64,000 bases of DNA from CAWBVG01 sp963792175 (GTDB taxonomy: Bacteria; Acidobacteriota; Vicinamibacteria; Vicinamibacterales; CAVVIG01): positions 122,564 through 186,563 of the forward strand of contig CAWBVG010000053.1 in NCBI GenBank assembly GCA_963792175.1. Reading direction: 5' to 3'. A program made the position numbers and the translations under genes. Below the pieces are notes generated by a model. The model had not been told where the DNA came from. It did no database searches and worked only from the letters and a program-made list of their open reading frames with translations. Shown one piece after another: positions 34,663 to 44,911 of this stretch (the first letter of the stretch is position 1; every line of letters starts with the position of its first letter).

Positions 34663-35530
34663 GTGGTGGATAAGAGTCTGAACCCGGTCCTTGTCACCGG
34701 CGCCACCGGCCGCATCGGACGGCTGGTGGTCGCCGAACTGCTGGCCGCCGGCGTTCCGGTGCGTGCGCTGACGCGTCGGCCGTCAGCGGCGGAGTTGCCG
34801 GCGGCCGTCGAAGTCTTCGCCGGCGATCTCACCGCGCCCGAATCGCTGGACTCGGCTCTGCAAGGTGTCGGTGCCGTGTTCCTGCTGTGGACCGCCCCTC
34901 CGGCGACAGTCGGCGCCGTCGTCGAACGGCTCGCGGCCCACACGCGACGCGTCGTCTTTCTGTCGTCGCCGCACCAGACGCCGCACCCGTTTTTCCAGCA
35001 GCCGAATCCGATGGCTGCCCTTCACGCCGGCATCGAGCGAGCGATCGCGGCCGCCGGCCTGGCGGCCACGATGATCCGGCCAGGCATGTTCGCGTCGAAC
35101 GTGACGTTCTGGTGGGCGGACGCGATCCGAAATGGCGGCGTCGTCCGATGGCCGTACGGCGCGGCCGAGACAGCACCAGATCGACGAACGCGATATCGCG
35201 GCGGTGGCCGCGCGCGCGTTGTACCAGGATGGCCACGCCGGCGGCGACTACGTCCTGACGGGCCCCGAGTCGCTGAGCCAGGCCGAGCAGGTCAGCATCA
35301 TTGCGGACACGATCGGGCGCCCGATCCGGTTCGAGGAGCTGACGCCCGACGAGTTCCGCCGCGAGACGGAAGGCCGCTGGCCGCCTCCGGTCGTCAACAT
35401 GTTGCTGAACGCGTGGGGCGCGGCGATCGGGCAGCCGGCGTTCGTGACCTCGACCGTCGCCGACATCGTCGGAACGCCAGCGCGAACCTTTCGCCAATGG
35501 GCCACGGATCATGCTGACGTGTTTCTGTAA
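34663..35530 (+). CDS. NmrA-like NAD(P)-binding Rossmann protein; frameshifted
   Basis: About 288 residues after repair. The Rossmann glycine motif PVLVTGATGRIGRLVVAELL is at the N-terminus, with VRALTRRPSAAELP for NADP-ribose and VVFLSSPHQTPHPFF, MIRPGMFASN of the atypical SDR/NmrA family. One indel near 35165 separates the C-terminal half (DERDIAAVAARALYQDG, DYVLTGPESLSQAEQVSII). Start is GTG 34663, 21 bp after the tannase stop. Members are redox sensors or quinone/NAD(P)H oxidoreductase-like; there is no clear Tyr-x-x-x-Lys pair, so a sensor or isomerase role is as likely as catalysis. Confidence 0.83.
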
Positions 35531-35723
35531 CGCTTGAAAGCGTGTAACAAACCTCGGCCGCCACACCAAACCCCACCGACAGGTCGCGGACCAGCTGAGC
35601 TACGTGCGCACATGAGCCGCAATACCGGTCTAGCGGTTCTTTTGCGGTCGTCCCCACGGCTATCGCCATGAATTCACCATCAGTGCCAGCAGGACAGTCG
35701 TGAAGACGATCGCGACGACCGCT

Positions 35724-36588
35724 TCATCCACGGCCTGGATCTATCCTGTACTTGCGCGGGTACCACGTGATGTCGACTCCGGCGTTGTAGCGGTACTGCG
35801 TCAGTCGGGCGTAGTCGTTGAGCCCGATTCCGTAGTACGCGGAGGCGACCCAGCGTCGATTCGGTCCGAACGCACGGCTGACTCCTGGCTTCAACGTTTG
35901 GGCGAATTGTCCCGGAGAGACGTCGTAGAACGAGTCCCACTCGAGGAACCACGTCGCCTTCAACACGCGTGTATTGACGATGAGGTCTGGCTCGAGCTGC
36001 TTGAAGGGAAGTCCTCGTGCGGTGTGGATCGATTGCTTGTAGTAGAGGGTTGCGACCACTTCCAGGTGGCGGGACAACACGCCGGTAAAATCTATGGACG
36101 GCCTGACCGTCGTCGTCGCCCCGCCGATCAGGGCGTCGCTCGAGGTTTGAAACGCCGCCTGCACGGCGACTCCCGTCCGAAAGCGTTTCCCATACAGGAT
36201 GTTCGCGTTGAGTTGCACCTCCGCGTCGCCGGCTCCGCGCGCGGTACGTGACGGCGTTTCGATCTGAACGATAGGCTCGAGGGCCGACACGGCGTATCGC
36301 TGTTTCGGTCCGAACCCGTACAGAAGCCGGAGCCGGAACCGATCGATTGAAGCGGGGCCGAGCAGCCTGTGATCGTACCTGAAGACGGTGCGCGTCCTGA
36401 GGTACGTCGGGTCGCGGTCGCCCACCTCTTCCTCGAGCTCTTCGATCTCTTCTTCTTCCTCTTGATCGGGGCTGAGTGCCGACTGCTGTGATGGGGTCTG
36501 GGCTTGAGGTTGGGCGAACGAAATGGCAGGCACACTCCAGAGCAAGTATGCACAGGGCCAGCGGCAGCCATCGTCGTGATGCTCGCAT
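35724..36588 (-). CDS. Outer-membrane beta-barrel protein, unknown function; frameshift in signal peptide
   Basis: About 287 residues. ATG 36588 starts a signal peptide (MRASRRWLPLALCILALE) interrupted by an indel near 36540; the following frame gives the cleavage region (VPAISFAQPQ). An acidic stretch (DQEEEEEIEELEEEVGDRD) precedes alternating strands such as RLRLLYGFGPKQRYAVSALE, DAEVQLNANILYGKRF, LEVVATLYYKQSI and WVASAYYGIGLNDYAR, typical of a 12- or more-stranded barrel. It could be a small porin or an uncharacterised transport protein. It diverges from the carbonic anhydrase gene with about 180 bp between. No substrate prediction is possible. Confidence 0.68.
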
Positions 36589-36767
36589 GTTGGCGGAAGG
36601 GCTCGCGGCATGTTGAGAGGCGACGTCTCGAGATGTTGGGAGGCAACGCCTCGAGGAGCGGCCGTCTCGCCGTGCTCGGCGCCTTATAACACTCCGTTCG
36701 TCAGCGCCTTTTGTCCGCGTGCAACGTTCTCGCCACAGACGGCGCGCGTCATGCACGGTCGTCGGCC

Positions 36768-37506
36768 ATGCAGACTCCAGCACATCCGAAATCCGGTCGG
36801 CGTCGATTTCTTGCGGCGCTCGGCGCGTGCGCGATGACCCGCCCGATGGCTTCGTCCGCGCAGGCGCTCACACAGGCACACGGTGCCCTGACCAAAGAGC
36901 AGCGCGACCGCCTGACGCCGGCCCAGGTGCTCGACGAGTTGAAGAAGGGCAACGAGCGGTTTCGATCGGGAGCGATGGTGTCTCGCGACTATCGTGCCCA
37001 GCAGCGCTCGAGCGCAGAAGCTCAATTTCCCGCGTGTGTGACGCTCGGATGCGTGGACTCGCGAGCACCGGCCGAGATCATCTTCGACGCGGGCATCGGC
37101 GACATGTTCAGCGCGCGGATCGCGGGGAACGTTGTGAACGACGACCTGCTCGGGAGCCTGGAGTTTGCGTGCGCGGTGGCCGGCGCCAAGGTGCTCCTGC
37201 TCTTCGGACATACCGCCTGCGGCGCGATCAAGGGCGCGATCGACGACGTCGACTTGGGCAACCTCACCGGGTTGCTGGCGCGCGTGAAGCCGGCGATTTC
37301 GGCGACCAAAGTACGGCGGAGAGAAGTCCAGCAAGAACGGGGCTTACGTTGACGCGGTCGCGCGGACCAATGTCTTGCTCGGCCTCGACAACATCCGCCG
37401 GCGAAGCCCCATCCTCGCCGAGCTCGAACAGAAGAAAACCATTCAGATCGTCGGTGGGATGTACGACCTGGCCACGGGCAGCGTGGAGTTCCTCCCCGGG
37501 GGGTAG
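36768..37506 (+). CDS. Beta-class carbonic anhydrase, Tat-like signal; frameshifted
   Basis: About 246 residues after repair. ATG 36768 gives a twin-arginine-like signal (SGRRRFLAALGACAM). Zinc ligands and catalytic dyad are visible: Cys in LGCVDSRAPAEIIFD (with Asp-x-Arg) and His-x-x-Cys in LLFGHTACGAIKGAID. An indel near 37310 separates the last quarter (YVDAVARTNVLLGLDNIRRR, IVGGMYDLATGSVEF), which ends at TAG 37504. A periplasmic enzyme would interconvert CO2 and bicarbonate outside the membrane. The gene is 48 bp upstream of a sulfatase on the same strand. Confidence 0.88.
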
Positions 37507-37554
37507 AGATTGTTGTCCATGTTCACTTAGTAACCGCTCAACCCGTGTGGCGCC

Positions 37555-39952
37555 ATGACCAAAGATAGAACTGTCTCCGCCGAGTCGCTTCCCTTCCCAC
37601 CGACGCCATCGGCCAGCACCGCCGGCCCCACGATGCAGGAGTCGGTCTACAAGCGGCGCGTCGAGCCTCGGCGGCTGCCCGAGGATGCGCCGAACATTCT
37701 CATCGTGCTGATCGACGACGCCGGCCCCGGCTTGCCCACGACCTTCGGAGGCGAAGTCGACACTCCCACGATGGACCGTGTCGTCCGCGAGGGAATTTCC
37801 TACAACCGCTTCCACACGACGGCGATGTGCTCGCCGACGCGCGCCTCGCTCCTCACCGGACGCAATCATCACCGCGTCGCCAGCGGCCAAATCACGGAAA
37901 TGGCCAACGACTGGGACGGCTACGCCGGGACGATCCCGAGGAGCAGTGCGCTGGCCGCCGAGGTCCTCAAGCACTACGGCTACAGCACCTGTGCGTTTGG
38001 CAAGTGGCACAACACGCCGGCGATGGAAACCACCGCGGCAGGCCCGTTCGACAACTGGCCCACGAACATCGGCTTCGAATATTTCTACGGGTTCCTCGCC
38101 GGCGAGGCCTCGCAGTACGAACCGAATCTCGTGCGCAACACGACCAGCGTCCTCCCGCCGCGTACGCCCGAGGAGGGGTATCACCTCAGCGAGGATCTCG
38201 CCGACGATGCCATCGCCTGGCTACGCCGGCACCAGGCGTTTCAAGCCGACAAGCCGTTCTACATGTACTGGGCGAGCGGCGCGATCCACGGTCCGCATCA
38301 AGTGGCGAAGGAGTGGGCCGACAAATACAAAGGCAAGTTCGACGACGGCTGGGACGCCTACCGGGAACGTGTGTTTCGCCGCGCCAAGGAGAAGGGCTGG
38401 ATTCCGCCCGACACCCAACTCACACCTCGTGATCCGACCATGCCGGCCTGGGACAGCATTCCGGAAGACGAAAGACCTTTCCAGCGCCGCCTGATGGAAG
38501 TCGCCGCTGGCTTCACGGAGCACGTCGATGTGCAGGTCGGCCGGATCATCGACGAACTCGACGCGCTGGGCTACGGCGAGAACACGTTGATCTTCTACAT
38601 CTGGGGTGACAACGGCTCCTCGGCCGAAGGCCAGGACGGCACGATCAGCGAGTTGCTGGCTCAGAACGGCATACCCACGACGGCCAGGCAACACATCACG
38701 GCGCTCGATGGCTTGGGCGGCCTGGACGCGCTCGGAACTGCGCTGACCGACAACATGTACCACGCCGGCTGGGGTTGGGCTGGGAGCACGCCGTACAAAG
38801 GGACGAAGCTCTTGGCCTCGCACTTCGGCGGCACGCGCAACCCGATGGCGATCCGCTGGCCGGCGAAGATCATGCCGGACCCGAAGCCGCGCACGCAGTT
38901 TCACCACTGCAACGACATTGTCCCGACGATCTACGAGGTTATTGGCATCAACCCGCCGCGGATCGTCGACGGTGTCCCGCAGGACCCGATTGATGGCGTG
39001 AGCCTGGCGTACACGTTCGACGACCCCAAGGCCGAGGGCCAGCTGCGGACGCAGTACTTCGAGGTCATGGGCAGTCGCGCCATCTACCACGACGGCTGGA
39101 TCGCGTGCGCGGTCGGCCCGCGACTGCCATGGATCCCTGGCCTTCCGCCCGGCATCCGCGAGTGGACGCCGGATAAAGACGTGTGGGAGCTCTACGAGCT
39201 GGCGAAAGACTGGAGTCAGGCAAACGATCTGGCCGGCAGGATGCCTGAGAAGCTCTCGCAGCTGAAGGACCTGTTCCTGATTGAGGCCACGAAGAACAAG
39301 GCGCTTCCGATCGGCGGCGGCCTCTGGGTTCCGATCCTCCATCCTGAAATGCGTGTGGGGCCTCGCAACACGGAGTGGAATTTCACGGGTGACATCGTCC
39401 GCATGCCGGAATTCACGGCACCGGCCCTCGGCAACAAGCCGAACCTCGTGACGATCGAGGCTGACATCCCGGTCAACGCCAACGGCGTGCTGTACAAGCT
39501 GGGCGCGAACAGCGCCGGCCTCACGTTGTTCGTCGAGAACGGGATCCTCTGCTACGAGTACAACCTGTTTCTCATCATGCGCACCAAGATCCGCGCCGCC
39601 GAGCAGCTCCCCGTCGGCAAGGCAAGGATCGAGGTTGAGACCGTGTACGTTGAGCCGAAGCCGGCGGGCCCGCTGCGCGTCACGCTCCGCGTCAACGGCA
39701 AATCTGTCGCGACCGGTGTCGTTCCGGTCAGTGCCCCTTTGCTCTTCACGGCGAACGACTGCTTCGACATCGGTCTCGCCTTGGGCTCACCCGTGTCGCT
39801 CGACTATCGCGCCAAGGCGCCGTTCAAGTTCAACGGCGCGATCAGAAAGGTGAACATCAAGTACATCCGCCAGCCGGCGAAGGCATCCGCTCGTGAGAGC
39901 GAGCGTGGAGCACACGATTCGCTTGTTCATCGATGAGACGCTGCAGCTGTAG
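37555..39952 (+). CDS. Arylsulfatase, Cys-type, cytosolic-looking N-terminus
   Basis: About 799 residues. No signal peptide is visible; the N-terminus is polar (MTKDRTVSAESLPFPPTPSA). Sulfatase motifs: NILIVLIDDAGPGLP, signature MCSPTRASLLTGRNHH with Cys-x-Pro-x-Arg, FGKWHNTPAME and IWGDNGSSAEG. A long C-terminal region follows (GDIVRMPEFTAPALGN, NGVLYKLGANSAGLTLF), a beta-domain seen in large bacterial arylsulfatases. The plain ORF ends at 39936, but a single-base repair near 39905 yields VEHTIRLFIDETLQL ending at TAG 39950, the more family-like end. It needs formylglycine, so the FGE at 2133 is a candidate activator. Confidence 0.9.
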
Positions 39953-39963
39953 GCCGGCGCCGA

Positions 39964-41589
39964 TCAGGGGACGCCGATTCCCTCCCCCGGCAGCGCCGGC
40001 GTGTGGACCGGACGCCGGCGCGCTTTCGTCGCCTGCTCGAAGCTGTACCCGAGCGAGAGCAGCTTCGGCTCGCTGAACGCGGGGCCGAGGAATGACAGTC
40101 CCACCGGCAGGCTGTCGCCGGTGAAACCCGCCGGCACGATCAGATCAGGAAAGCCGGTGAGGTTCGCGATGTCGCTGGCGGCGAGGCCGGCGGCGGACAG
40201 TGCTGACGCCGTCGTCGTGCCGGCGCCCGGCGGCAGCGCGGCGATCAGCGCCGGTCGCCGCGAGGCGGTCGGATACACGATCGCATCGAGCTGCTGCGAC
40301 GCCAGCATGCCTTCGACGACCGCGCGGATCATCGGCAGACCAAAATCGTGGACGGCGGTGTAGCGGTAATCCGTCGTGCTGCCGCTCTCGAGCTCGCGCT
40401 TGAACAGCGTCCAGCGGCTGGGATTCGGACGCACGCCGTCGGCACGGGTCGCATTGAACTGGTTGGCGCGATCGATGAGCTCGGCGAGCGTCTTCGGATA
40501 TTTCGGGCCGGTCCCCTTCAGGTACTCCGCAATCTGCGCCGTGAATTCCGGATAGCGAACGGCGGTGTAGAACTCCCCTTTCACGTCGAGCAGCCATTTC
40601 GGATACCGCACGTCGACCAGCGTCGCGCCTGCCTTGCGCATCGCCGCGAACGCCGCTTCCATCACCCAGTCGACGTCGGGATCGGCGCCCATGAAGTCGC
40701 GCGCCACGCCGATGCGCGCGCCGCGCAGCGCATCGGCGCGCAGATCCTTCGTGTAGTCCGCCTGAAACTTCCCATCGCTCTTCGAGGTCGCCGCGTCGGC
40801 CGGGTCTATTCCAGTCATGATCCCGAGCGCCGCCGCGACGTCGTAGACGCTGCGCGCCATCGGACCGCCGGTGTCGAAACTGAGCGCGAGCGGGATGATC
40901 CCCGATCGGCTGAGCAGCCCGTGCGTGGGCTTGAGCGCGGCGATGCCGTTCGACGTGGCCGGTCCGCGAATCGATCCGCCCGTGTCCGTCCCCATGCCGA
41001 TCGGCGCGTACGCTGCCGCCACCGCGACACCGGTGCCGCCCGACGAACCCGACGGCCCGCGCGCGAGGTCGTGCGGGTTGAGCGACTGGCCGCCGAGCGA
41101 GCTGTAGGTCCCGCCGGAGGCGAACTCGGACATGTTCAGCTTCGCAAGGACGATCGCGCCGGCGTCGCGAAGCTTCTTCACGACGAACGCGTCTTTCGAC
41201 GGGATCGATCCCTCGAGCAGCACCGACCCGCCCGTCGTCGGCATGTCGAACGTGTCGTAATTGTCTTTGAGGACGACCGGGATGCCGTGGAGCGGCGAGC
41301 GCCGGCCTTTGGTCTTTCGTTCGACGTCGAGCGCGCGCGCCTGCTCGACCGCCTTCGGATTCAGCGTCATCACGGCATGCAGGGACGGCCCCTGACGATC
41401 GAAGGCGGCGATGCGCGCCAGGCACATCCGGGTGAGCGATTCGGCAGTCAAGGTGCCCGCGTCGAACGCGGCGTTGATGTCGGCGATGGTCGCCGCGTCG
41501 AAGTCGATCGACTTCGCCAACGCGGGCTCGAGCGCGAGCAGGACGATGGCAGCCAGCCCGGCGCACAAACGGCGAGTGTTGGTCTTCAC
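39964..41589 (-). CDS. Amidase (amidase-signature family), exported
   Basis: A 541-residue intact gene. Start is GTG 41589 after GGAGGAG; signal peptide RRLCAGLAAIVLLALEPALA. The catalytic triad is visible: Lys in IPVVLKDNYDTF, cis-Ser in GPSGSSGGTGVAV, nucleophile Ser in GMGTDTGGSIRGPATSNG. A C-terminal PALPGEGIGVP ends the protein. The upstream genes (VWFA and TonB) run in the same direction with spacing of 56 and 7 bp, so all three may form one transcript starting near 43690. Substrate unknown. It differs from the amidase at 3216, which has a Tat leader and helical prodomain. Confidence 0.92.
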   Translation of the reverse strand: MKTNTRRLCAGLAAIVLLALEPALAKSIDFDAATIADINAAFDAGTLTAESLTRMCLARIAAFDRQGPSLHAVMTLNPKAVEQARALDVERKTKGRRSPLHGIPVVLKDNYDTFDMPTTGGSVLLEGSIPSKDAFVVKKLRDAGAIVLAKLNMSEFASGGTYSSLGGQSLNPHDLARGPSGSSGGTGVAVAAAYAPIGMGTDTGGSIRGPATSNGIAALKPTHGLLSRSGIIPLALSFDTGGPMARSVYDVAAALGIMTGIDPADAATSKSDGKFQADYTKDLRADALRGARIGVARDFMGADPDVDWVMEAAFAAMRKAGATLVDVRYPKWLLDVKGEFYTAVRYPEFTAQIAEYLKGTGPKYPKTLAELIDRANQFNATRADGVRPNPSRWTLFKRELESGSTTDYRYTAVHDFGLPMIRAVVEGMLASQQLDAIVYPTASRRPALIAALPPGAGTTTASALSAAGLAASDIANLTGFPDLIVPAGFTGDSLPVGLSFLGPAFSEPKLLSLGYSFEQATKARRRPVHTPALPGEGIGVP

Positions 41590-41645
41590 GGCTCCTCCAC
41601 CGCGGAGATTATGCTGCTTTGCGCCGTTGGTGTCAGGTGAGCCGG

Positions 41646-42755
41646 TTATTTCCTGGGGCTCGGGGCGCGATAGGCCTCGCGCGCCCGGGTGCGGTGCCGG
41701 CCCTCGACTTCGACCTTCAGCTGCCTGAGCGTGCCGTCGTGGGCCGCGTTCGTCGGTGAGTATCCGAGCAGATACTGATGTGAGAGCTCGTCGAGAAGCT
41801 CGGCGAACGCGCCGCGGAGATCGTCGATCTTTTCGGTCACGATCGCGCGGCCGCCGGTCGAACGCGCCAGTCGATCCATCCGCTCTCTCAGCGCGTCGAC
41901 CTTCAACGCGCGGCCCTCGCCGATCACGTACAGCGTGACGCCGCTGGCCTCCAGCCGGCGCTCGACGTCGGTCAGCGACGTGTGACTGCCCTGATCCTCG
42001 CCGTCCGTGAAGACCACCATCGCCTTGCGTCCGGTCTCGCGGCCGAGCAGGTTGATGCCGGTGACGATGACGTCGTAGAGCGCCGTGTCGCCCCAGGACG
42101 CCAGACGCTCGACCGCCTTGACGCGCTGGACGGGATCGGTTGACTTCCTCGCCAGCGGAAAGATGGTGTCGTTGAACCCCAGCAGCGTGACGCGATCGGT
42201 GGCCGAAACGGCCGTCAGGAACTCCTTGACGGCGGTCTTCATCTTCGGCATCGACTCGCGCATGCTGCCGCTGATGTCGACAGCGAGCACGAGATCGAGC
42301 GCGACGTTTTCCGACGAGAAATGCGTGATCGCCTGCGAACGGCCGTCCTCGTAGACACGGAAGGCCCGCTGCGGCAGCCCCATCACGTACTTGCTTCCGC
42401 CATCGGTGACGGTCACCGTGACTTCGACGAGGTCGACATCGACCGACTCGGTGACGGCGATGCCCTTTGTGGAGATCGTCGCGACCGCGCGCGTCTCCGG
42501 CGACTCCGCGCTGGCGGCCACCACCCGGATCCGATGTTCGGCAATCGTGCGGCCGGCATCCCAGTCGCACTCGTACGGCGGGCTGGCGACGCGGCAGACC
42601 GGTCGGCCGTCGACGAAGAACGACACGATCGCCGCCGCGTCCACGGGCTCCACCTGCGCGCGCAGCACCGTGCTGCCGCTCACGAAGCTGTCGGCAGCCG
42701 GCGCAAGGATCTTCACGCTCAGGGCCGACGCGAACATCGCTGCCGCAATCATCAT
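41646..42755 (-). CDS. VWFA-domain protein (acidobacterial VWFA-related type), exported
   Basis: A 369-residue intact gene. N-terminal signal (MMIAAAMFASALSVKILAPA) and an immunoglobulin-like region with a Cys pair (VCRVASPPYECDWD), then a strand region (VDLVEVTVTVTDGGSKYVMG, LPQRAFRVYEDGRSQAITHF) characteristic of the acidobacterial VWFA family. The von Willebrand A domain (about 155-330) has a complete MIDAS: DLVLAVDISGSM, the later Thr region SWGDTALYDVIV and VVFTDGEDQGS. It probably binds protein ligands through a metal at the cell surface. It overlaps the transcript of TonB (7-bp gap). Confidence 0.9.
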   Translation of the reverse strand: MMIAAAMFASALSVKILAPAADSFVSGSTVLRAQVEPVDAAAIVSFFVDGRPVCRVASPPYECDWDAGRTIAEHRIRVVAASAESPETRAVATISTKGIAVTESVDVDLVEVTVTVTDGGSKYVMGLPQRAFRVYEDGRSQAITHFSSENVALDLVLAVDISGSMRESMPKMKTAVKEFLTAVSATDRVTLLGFNDTIFPLARKSTDPVQRVKAVERLASWGDTALYDVIVTGINLLGRETGRKAMVVFTDGEDQGSHTSLTDVERRLEASGVTLYVIGEGRALKVDALRERMDRLARSTGGRAIVTEKIDDLRGAFAELLDELSHQYLLGYSPTNAAHDGTLRQLKVEVEGRHRTRAREAYRAPSPRK

Positions 42756-42762
42756 CGGAGCC

Positions 42763-43673
42763 TCACTGCAGTGCGAAGTTCACGACGACCGTCATGATCA
42801 CGGAGACCGCTTCGCCGTTCAGCAGCGACGGTTCGTACGCCCATTGCCGCACGGCATCGAGCGCCGCCTGGTCGAGCAACGGCACGACGGAATGCAGCAC
42901 CCTCGCATCCTGAACCCTGCCGTCCGGACCGATCGTCGCCTCGATCAGCACGGCGCCTTGCGCGCGCAACGGCAACGCACCGGCTGGATAGACGGGCTTC
43001 GCGTCCCGGATCTTTCGCGGCGCCTTGAAGCCTGCCCCGGCTCGCACGACCAGCGGACCGGGCTGGCCCGTCTGGACAGAGCCCACGCCGCCAACGATGC
43101 CGCCGGCGACGCCACCAGGCACGCCGCCGGCCATGCCTCCGACGATGCCACCCGCAACGCCGGACTCGTCTCCCACGTTCCGCGCTTCGCCGCCGGTTTC
43201 GGGGGTGACCTCGGGCGGAGCCTCGACCGGCGCCGGCGCCGGCGCGCTGATCCCGAGAGGGGGCGGCGCAGCCGGCGCAGTGGGGGTCGCTTCGACCTGC
43301 GGCGGCCGTGGTGCGGCCTTCGGCGCGGCCGGCCCGTCAAGAACCGGTGTCGTGCGGCGGCGGCGACGCAAAGGCCGGCATCGCCAGCGATTCCATCCGG
43401 ACGACGATGGAGTGAATCGGCCGGGACAACACGTAGGCGATCAGCACCGCCGCGACCAGCACGTGCACGACGAACAGATGCGCCGTAGCCGCCTCGCGTA
43501 TGTCGATCACGCGACTCGACGAACAGCCGATCGCTGAACCAGTCGCGCTCCCCGTCCCGCGCCGTTGCCGTTCCGTCCGGCTGCGGGTGCCAGGGGGTGC
43601 GCTTCCTGATGCGTCGTGGCGAGCGCTGGGGCACTGCCGCAATGTCGCCGAGGTTGAGCAGGGTGCGTGGCAT
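42763..43673 (-). CDS. TonB-type energy transducer with glycine-rich linker; frameshifted
   Basis: About 303 residues after repair. ATG 43673 opens a cytosolic N-terminus (MPRTLLNLGDIAAVPQRSP), then after an indel near 43505 a transmembrane helix (HLFVVHVLVAAVLIAYVL), and after another near 43370 a Pro/Ala-rich periplasmic linker with a valine-glycine run (GGIVGGMAGGVPGGVAGGIV). The TonB C-terminal domain closes it (KPVYPAGALPLRAQGAVLIE, IGPDGRVQDARVL, AVRQWAYEPSLLNG). It couples the proton gradient to outer-membrane receptors, such as the one at 47727. The promoter region carries the 11-bp operator repeats and a TATGTT box. Confidence 0.87.
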
Positions 43674-43687
43674 ATCCTCGTGGAGGT

Positions 43688-43745
43688 AACATATCGACCG
43701 CCCACGTCTGAGTCTCAGGGGACTTCTGGGGACTTTTCAGGTTTT
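43688..43745. promoter_or_regulatory. Divergent control region A: TATGTT box and 11-bp direct repeats
   Basis: On the minus strand TATGTT (43688-43693) resembles a -10 box 15 bp before the TonB ATG. Starting 20 bp further upstream are three 11-bp units: TCTCAGGGGAC (43713-43723), TTCTGGGGACT (43724-43734) and TTTCAGGTTTT (43735-43745); the CAGG-type cores are at 43716, 43727 (CTGG) and 43738, exactly 11 bp apart. The first unit overlaps the expected -35 position, typical for an OmpR-family activator. The regulator ORF starts 17 bp beyond on the other strand, allowing autoregulation. Confidence 0.7.
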
Positions 43746-43761
43746 TTCCAAGAGGACGGTT

Positions 43762-44421
43762 GTGAGGATTCGCTTCGGCCCGTTCATCCTCAATCTCGAC
43801 ACCAGACAACTGACCGAGGACAACCGCCAGATCCACCTCACGCCAAAGGCTTTCGACCTGCTGACGATGCTGCTGCAGGACCGCCCGAAGGTCCTGTCGA
43901 AGGCCGCCCTGCAGAACCGGCTCTGGCCGGACACCTTCGTCGCCGAGGCGAACTTGTCGAACCTGATCGCCGAGATCCGGGAGGCGCTTCGCGATCAGGC
44001 CCATGCCCCGACCTTTATTCGAACGGCGCACGGGTTCGGCTACGCGTTTTCCGGAGAGGCCACCACCTTTCCGGACACGGCGGCCTCCGCGCTGGAGCGA
44101 CCGTCGTGCTGGCTCGAGTGGGATCGGCTGCGCTTTCCACTCGCGTTGGGCGAGCACGTCATCGGACGCGATCCCGACGTGGAGGTGAGGCTCGACGATT
44201 CGACGGTCTCCCGCCGCCACGCACGACTGGTCGTCACCACCGAAGGCACGGTGCTGGAGGATTTCGGCAGCAAGAACGGCACGTTTCGCGGCGGCGAACG
44301 TGTCACCGGCCCGGTGCGGCTCGCCGACGGCGATGCGATTCGGATCGGATCGCTGCTGGTCACCTTCCGGTCGCGATCGCTGATGATGTCGACCGACACG
44401 CAGACGCAGATCGGATCATAA
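43762..44421 (+). CDS. Winged-helix transcription regulator fused to FHA domain
   Basis: A 219-residue protein from GTG 43762. Residues about 1-100 are an OmpR/CadC-type winged helix (MRIRFGPFILNLDTRQLTED, LTPKAFDLLTMLLQDRPKVL, AEANLSNLIAEIREALRD, FIRTAHGFGYAF). There is no receiver domain. Residues about 115-205 form an FHA domain with the canonical phosphothreonine-binding positions: EHVIGRDPDVEV, DSTVSRRHARLVV and FGSKNGTFRGG. Such a chain should bind DNA and a phosphorylated partner, or its own phosphorylated region. The kinase encoded at 44999 is the obvious partner. It is convergent with, and overlaps by 6 bp, the lipoprotein gene. No transmembrane segment. Confidence 0.9.
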   Translation: MRIRFGPFILNLDTRQLTEDNRQIHLTPKAFDLLTMLLQDRPKVLSKAALQNRLWPDTFVAEANLSNLIAEIREALRDQAHAPTFIRTAHGFGYAFSGEATTFPDTAASALERPSCWLEWDRLRFPLALGEHVIGRDPDVEVRLDDSTVSRRHARLVVTTEGTVLEDFGSKNGTFRGGERVTGPVRLADGDAIRIGSLLVTFRSRSLMMSTDTQTQIGS

Positions 44422-44883
44422 GAGTGCCTGGAAGACTCTTTGCTCGCTCCGCGAAAGGCTGGTGCATGAGGCGTCGGCGGTGAACGTCAGCGTATAGTCG
44501 CCGGCGATGTCCGCTGGAGCGTCGACTGGTGCCAGCCGAACGTAGGCCCAGGGCCGGCCGCCCGGCGCGCTGATCATCGATGTCGCGGTCGCGCTGATGT
44601 AACCGTCCTTGCTGACGCGGAACGTCACGGAGGGCGCAAATGTTCCGCGGTACGTGAAATGGCCGCTGGCGTCGGAGAGCATCGACAGGCCGGCCTGGGG
44701 ACCATCCACGACTTCGACTCTGGCACCGGTGACCGCCCTGAACGCGGTGTCCGCGACATCGCCGCTGAGGCTCTGCTGCGCCATCACCGGCGCGGACGCC
44801 GACGGCGCGAGCGGCGGCGTCGCGTTGCGCGAATCGCCGCAGCCAAACCCCATCGCCGCCAGCAGGACGATCGCTCGAGACAT
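44416..44883 (-). CDS. Lipoprotein with carboxypeptidase-regulatory-like beta domain
   Basis: A 155-residue protein. ATG 44883 starts a lipoprotein signal (MSRAIVLLAAMGFGCGDS, Cys about 15). The rest is a carboxypeptidase-regulatory/transthyretin-like fold: QQSLSGDVADTAFRAVTGAR, GLSMLSDASGHFTYRGTFAP and FRVSKDGYISATATSM, then YTLTFTADASCTSLS. The end is short (RSEQRVFQALL) and its stop overlaps the 3' end of the regulator gene, so it may be truncated. The domain type is the same as in the TonB-dependent receptor N-terminus. Upstream sequence has the TATGTT box and 11-bp repeats, suggesting co-regulation with TonB. Confidence 0.7.
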   Translation of the reverse strand: MSRAIVLLAAMGFGCGDSRNATPPLAPSASAPVMAQQSLSGDVADTAFRAVTGARVEVVDGPQAGLSMLSDASGHFTYRGTFAPSVTFRVSKDGYISATATSMISAPGGRPWAYVRLAPVDAPADIAGDYTLTFTADASCTSLSRSEQRVFQALL

Positions 44884-44911
44884 TCTCAGCACCGCATCAC
44901 CTCGCGGAGGT

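Noticed and set aside
35583..35612. Minus-strand sequence CGTAGCTCAGCTGGT resembling the 5' half of a tRNA (D-arm).
   Set aside because: No anticodon stem, T-arm with TTCGA or complementary 3' acceptor strand could be found, so at most it is a tRNA fragment.
36600..36670. Partly self-complementary GACGTCTCGAG / CCTCGAGGAGCGGCCGTCTCG stretch between the outer-membrane protein and carbonic anhydrase genes.
   Set aside because: Pairing is poor over its length and no second copy was seen.
41590..42570. Minus-strand frame continuing from the amidase through the VWFA gene.
   Set aside because: This is a high-GC shadow of the VWFA gene; VWFA has a complete MIDAS and its own signal peptide in another frame.
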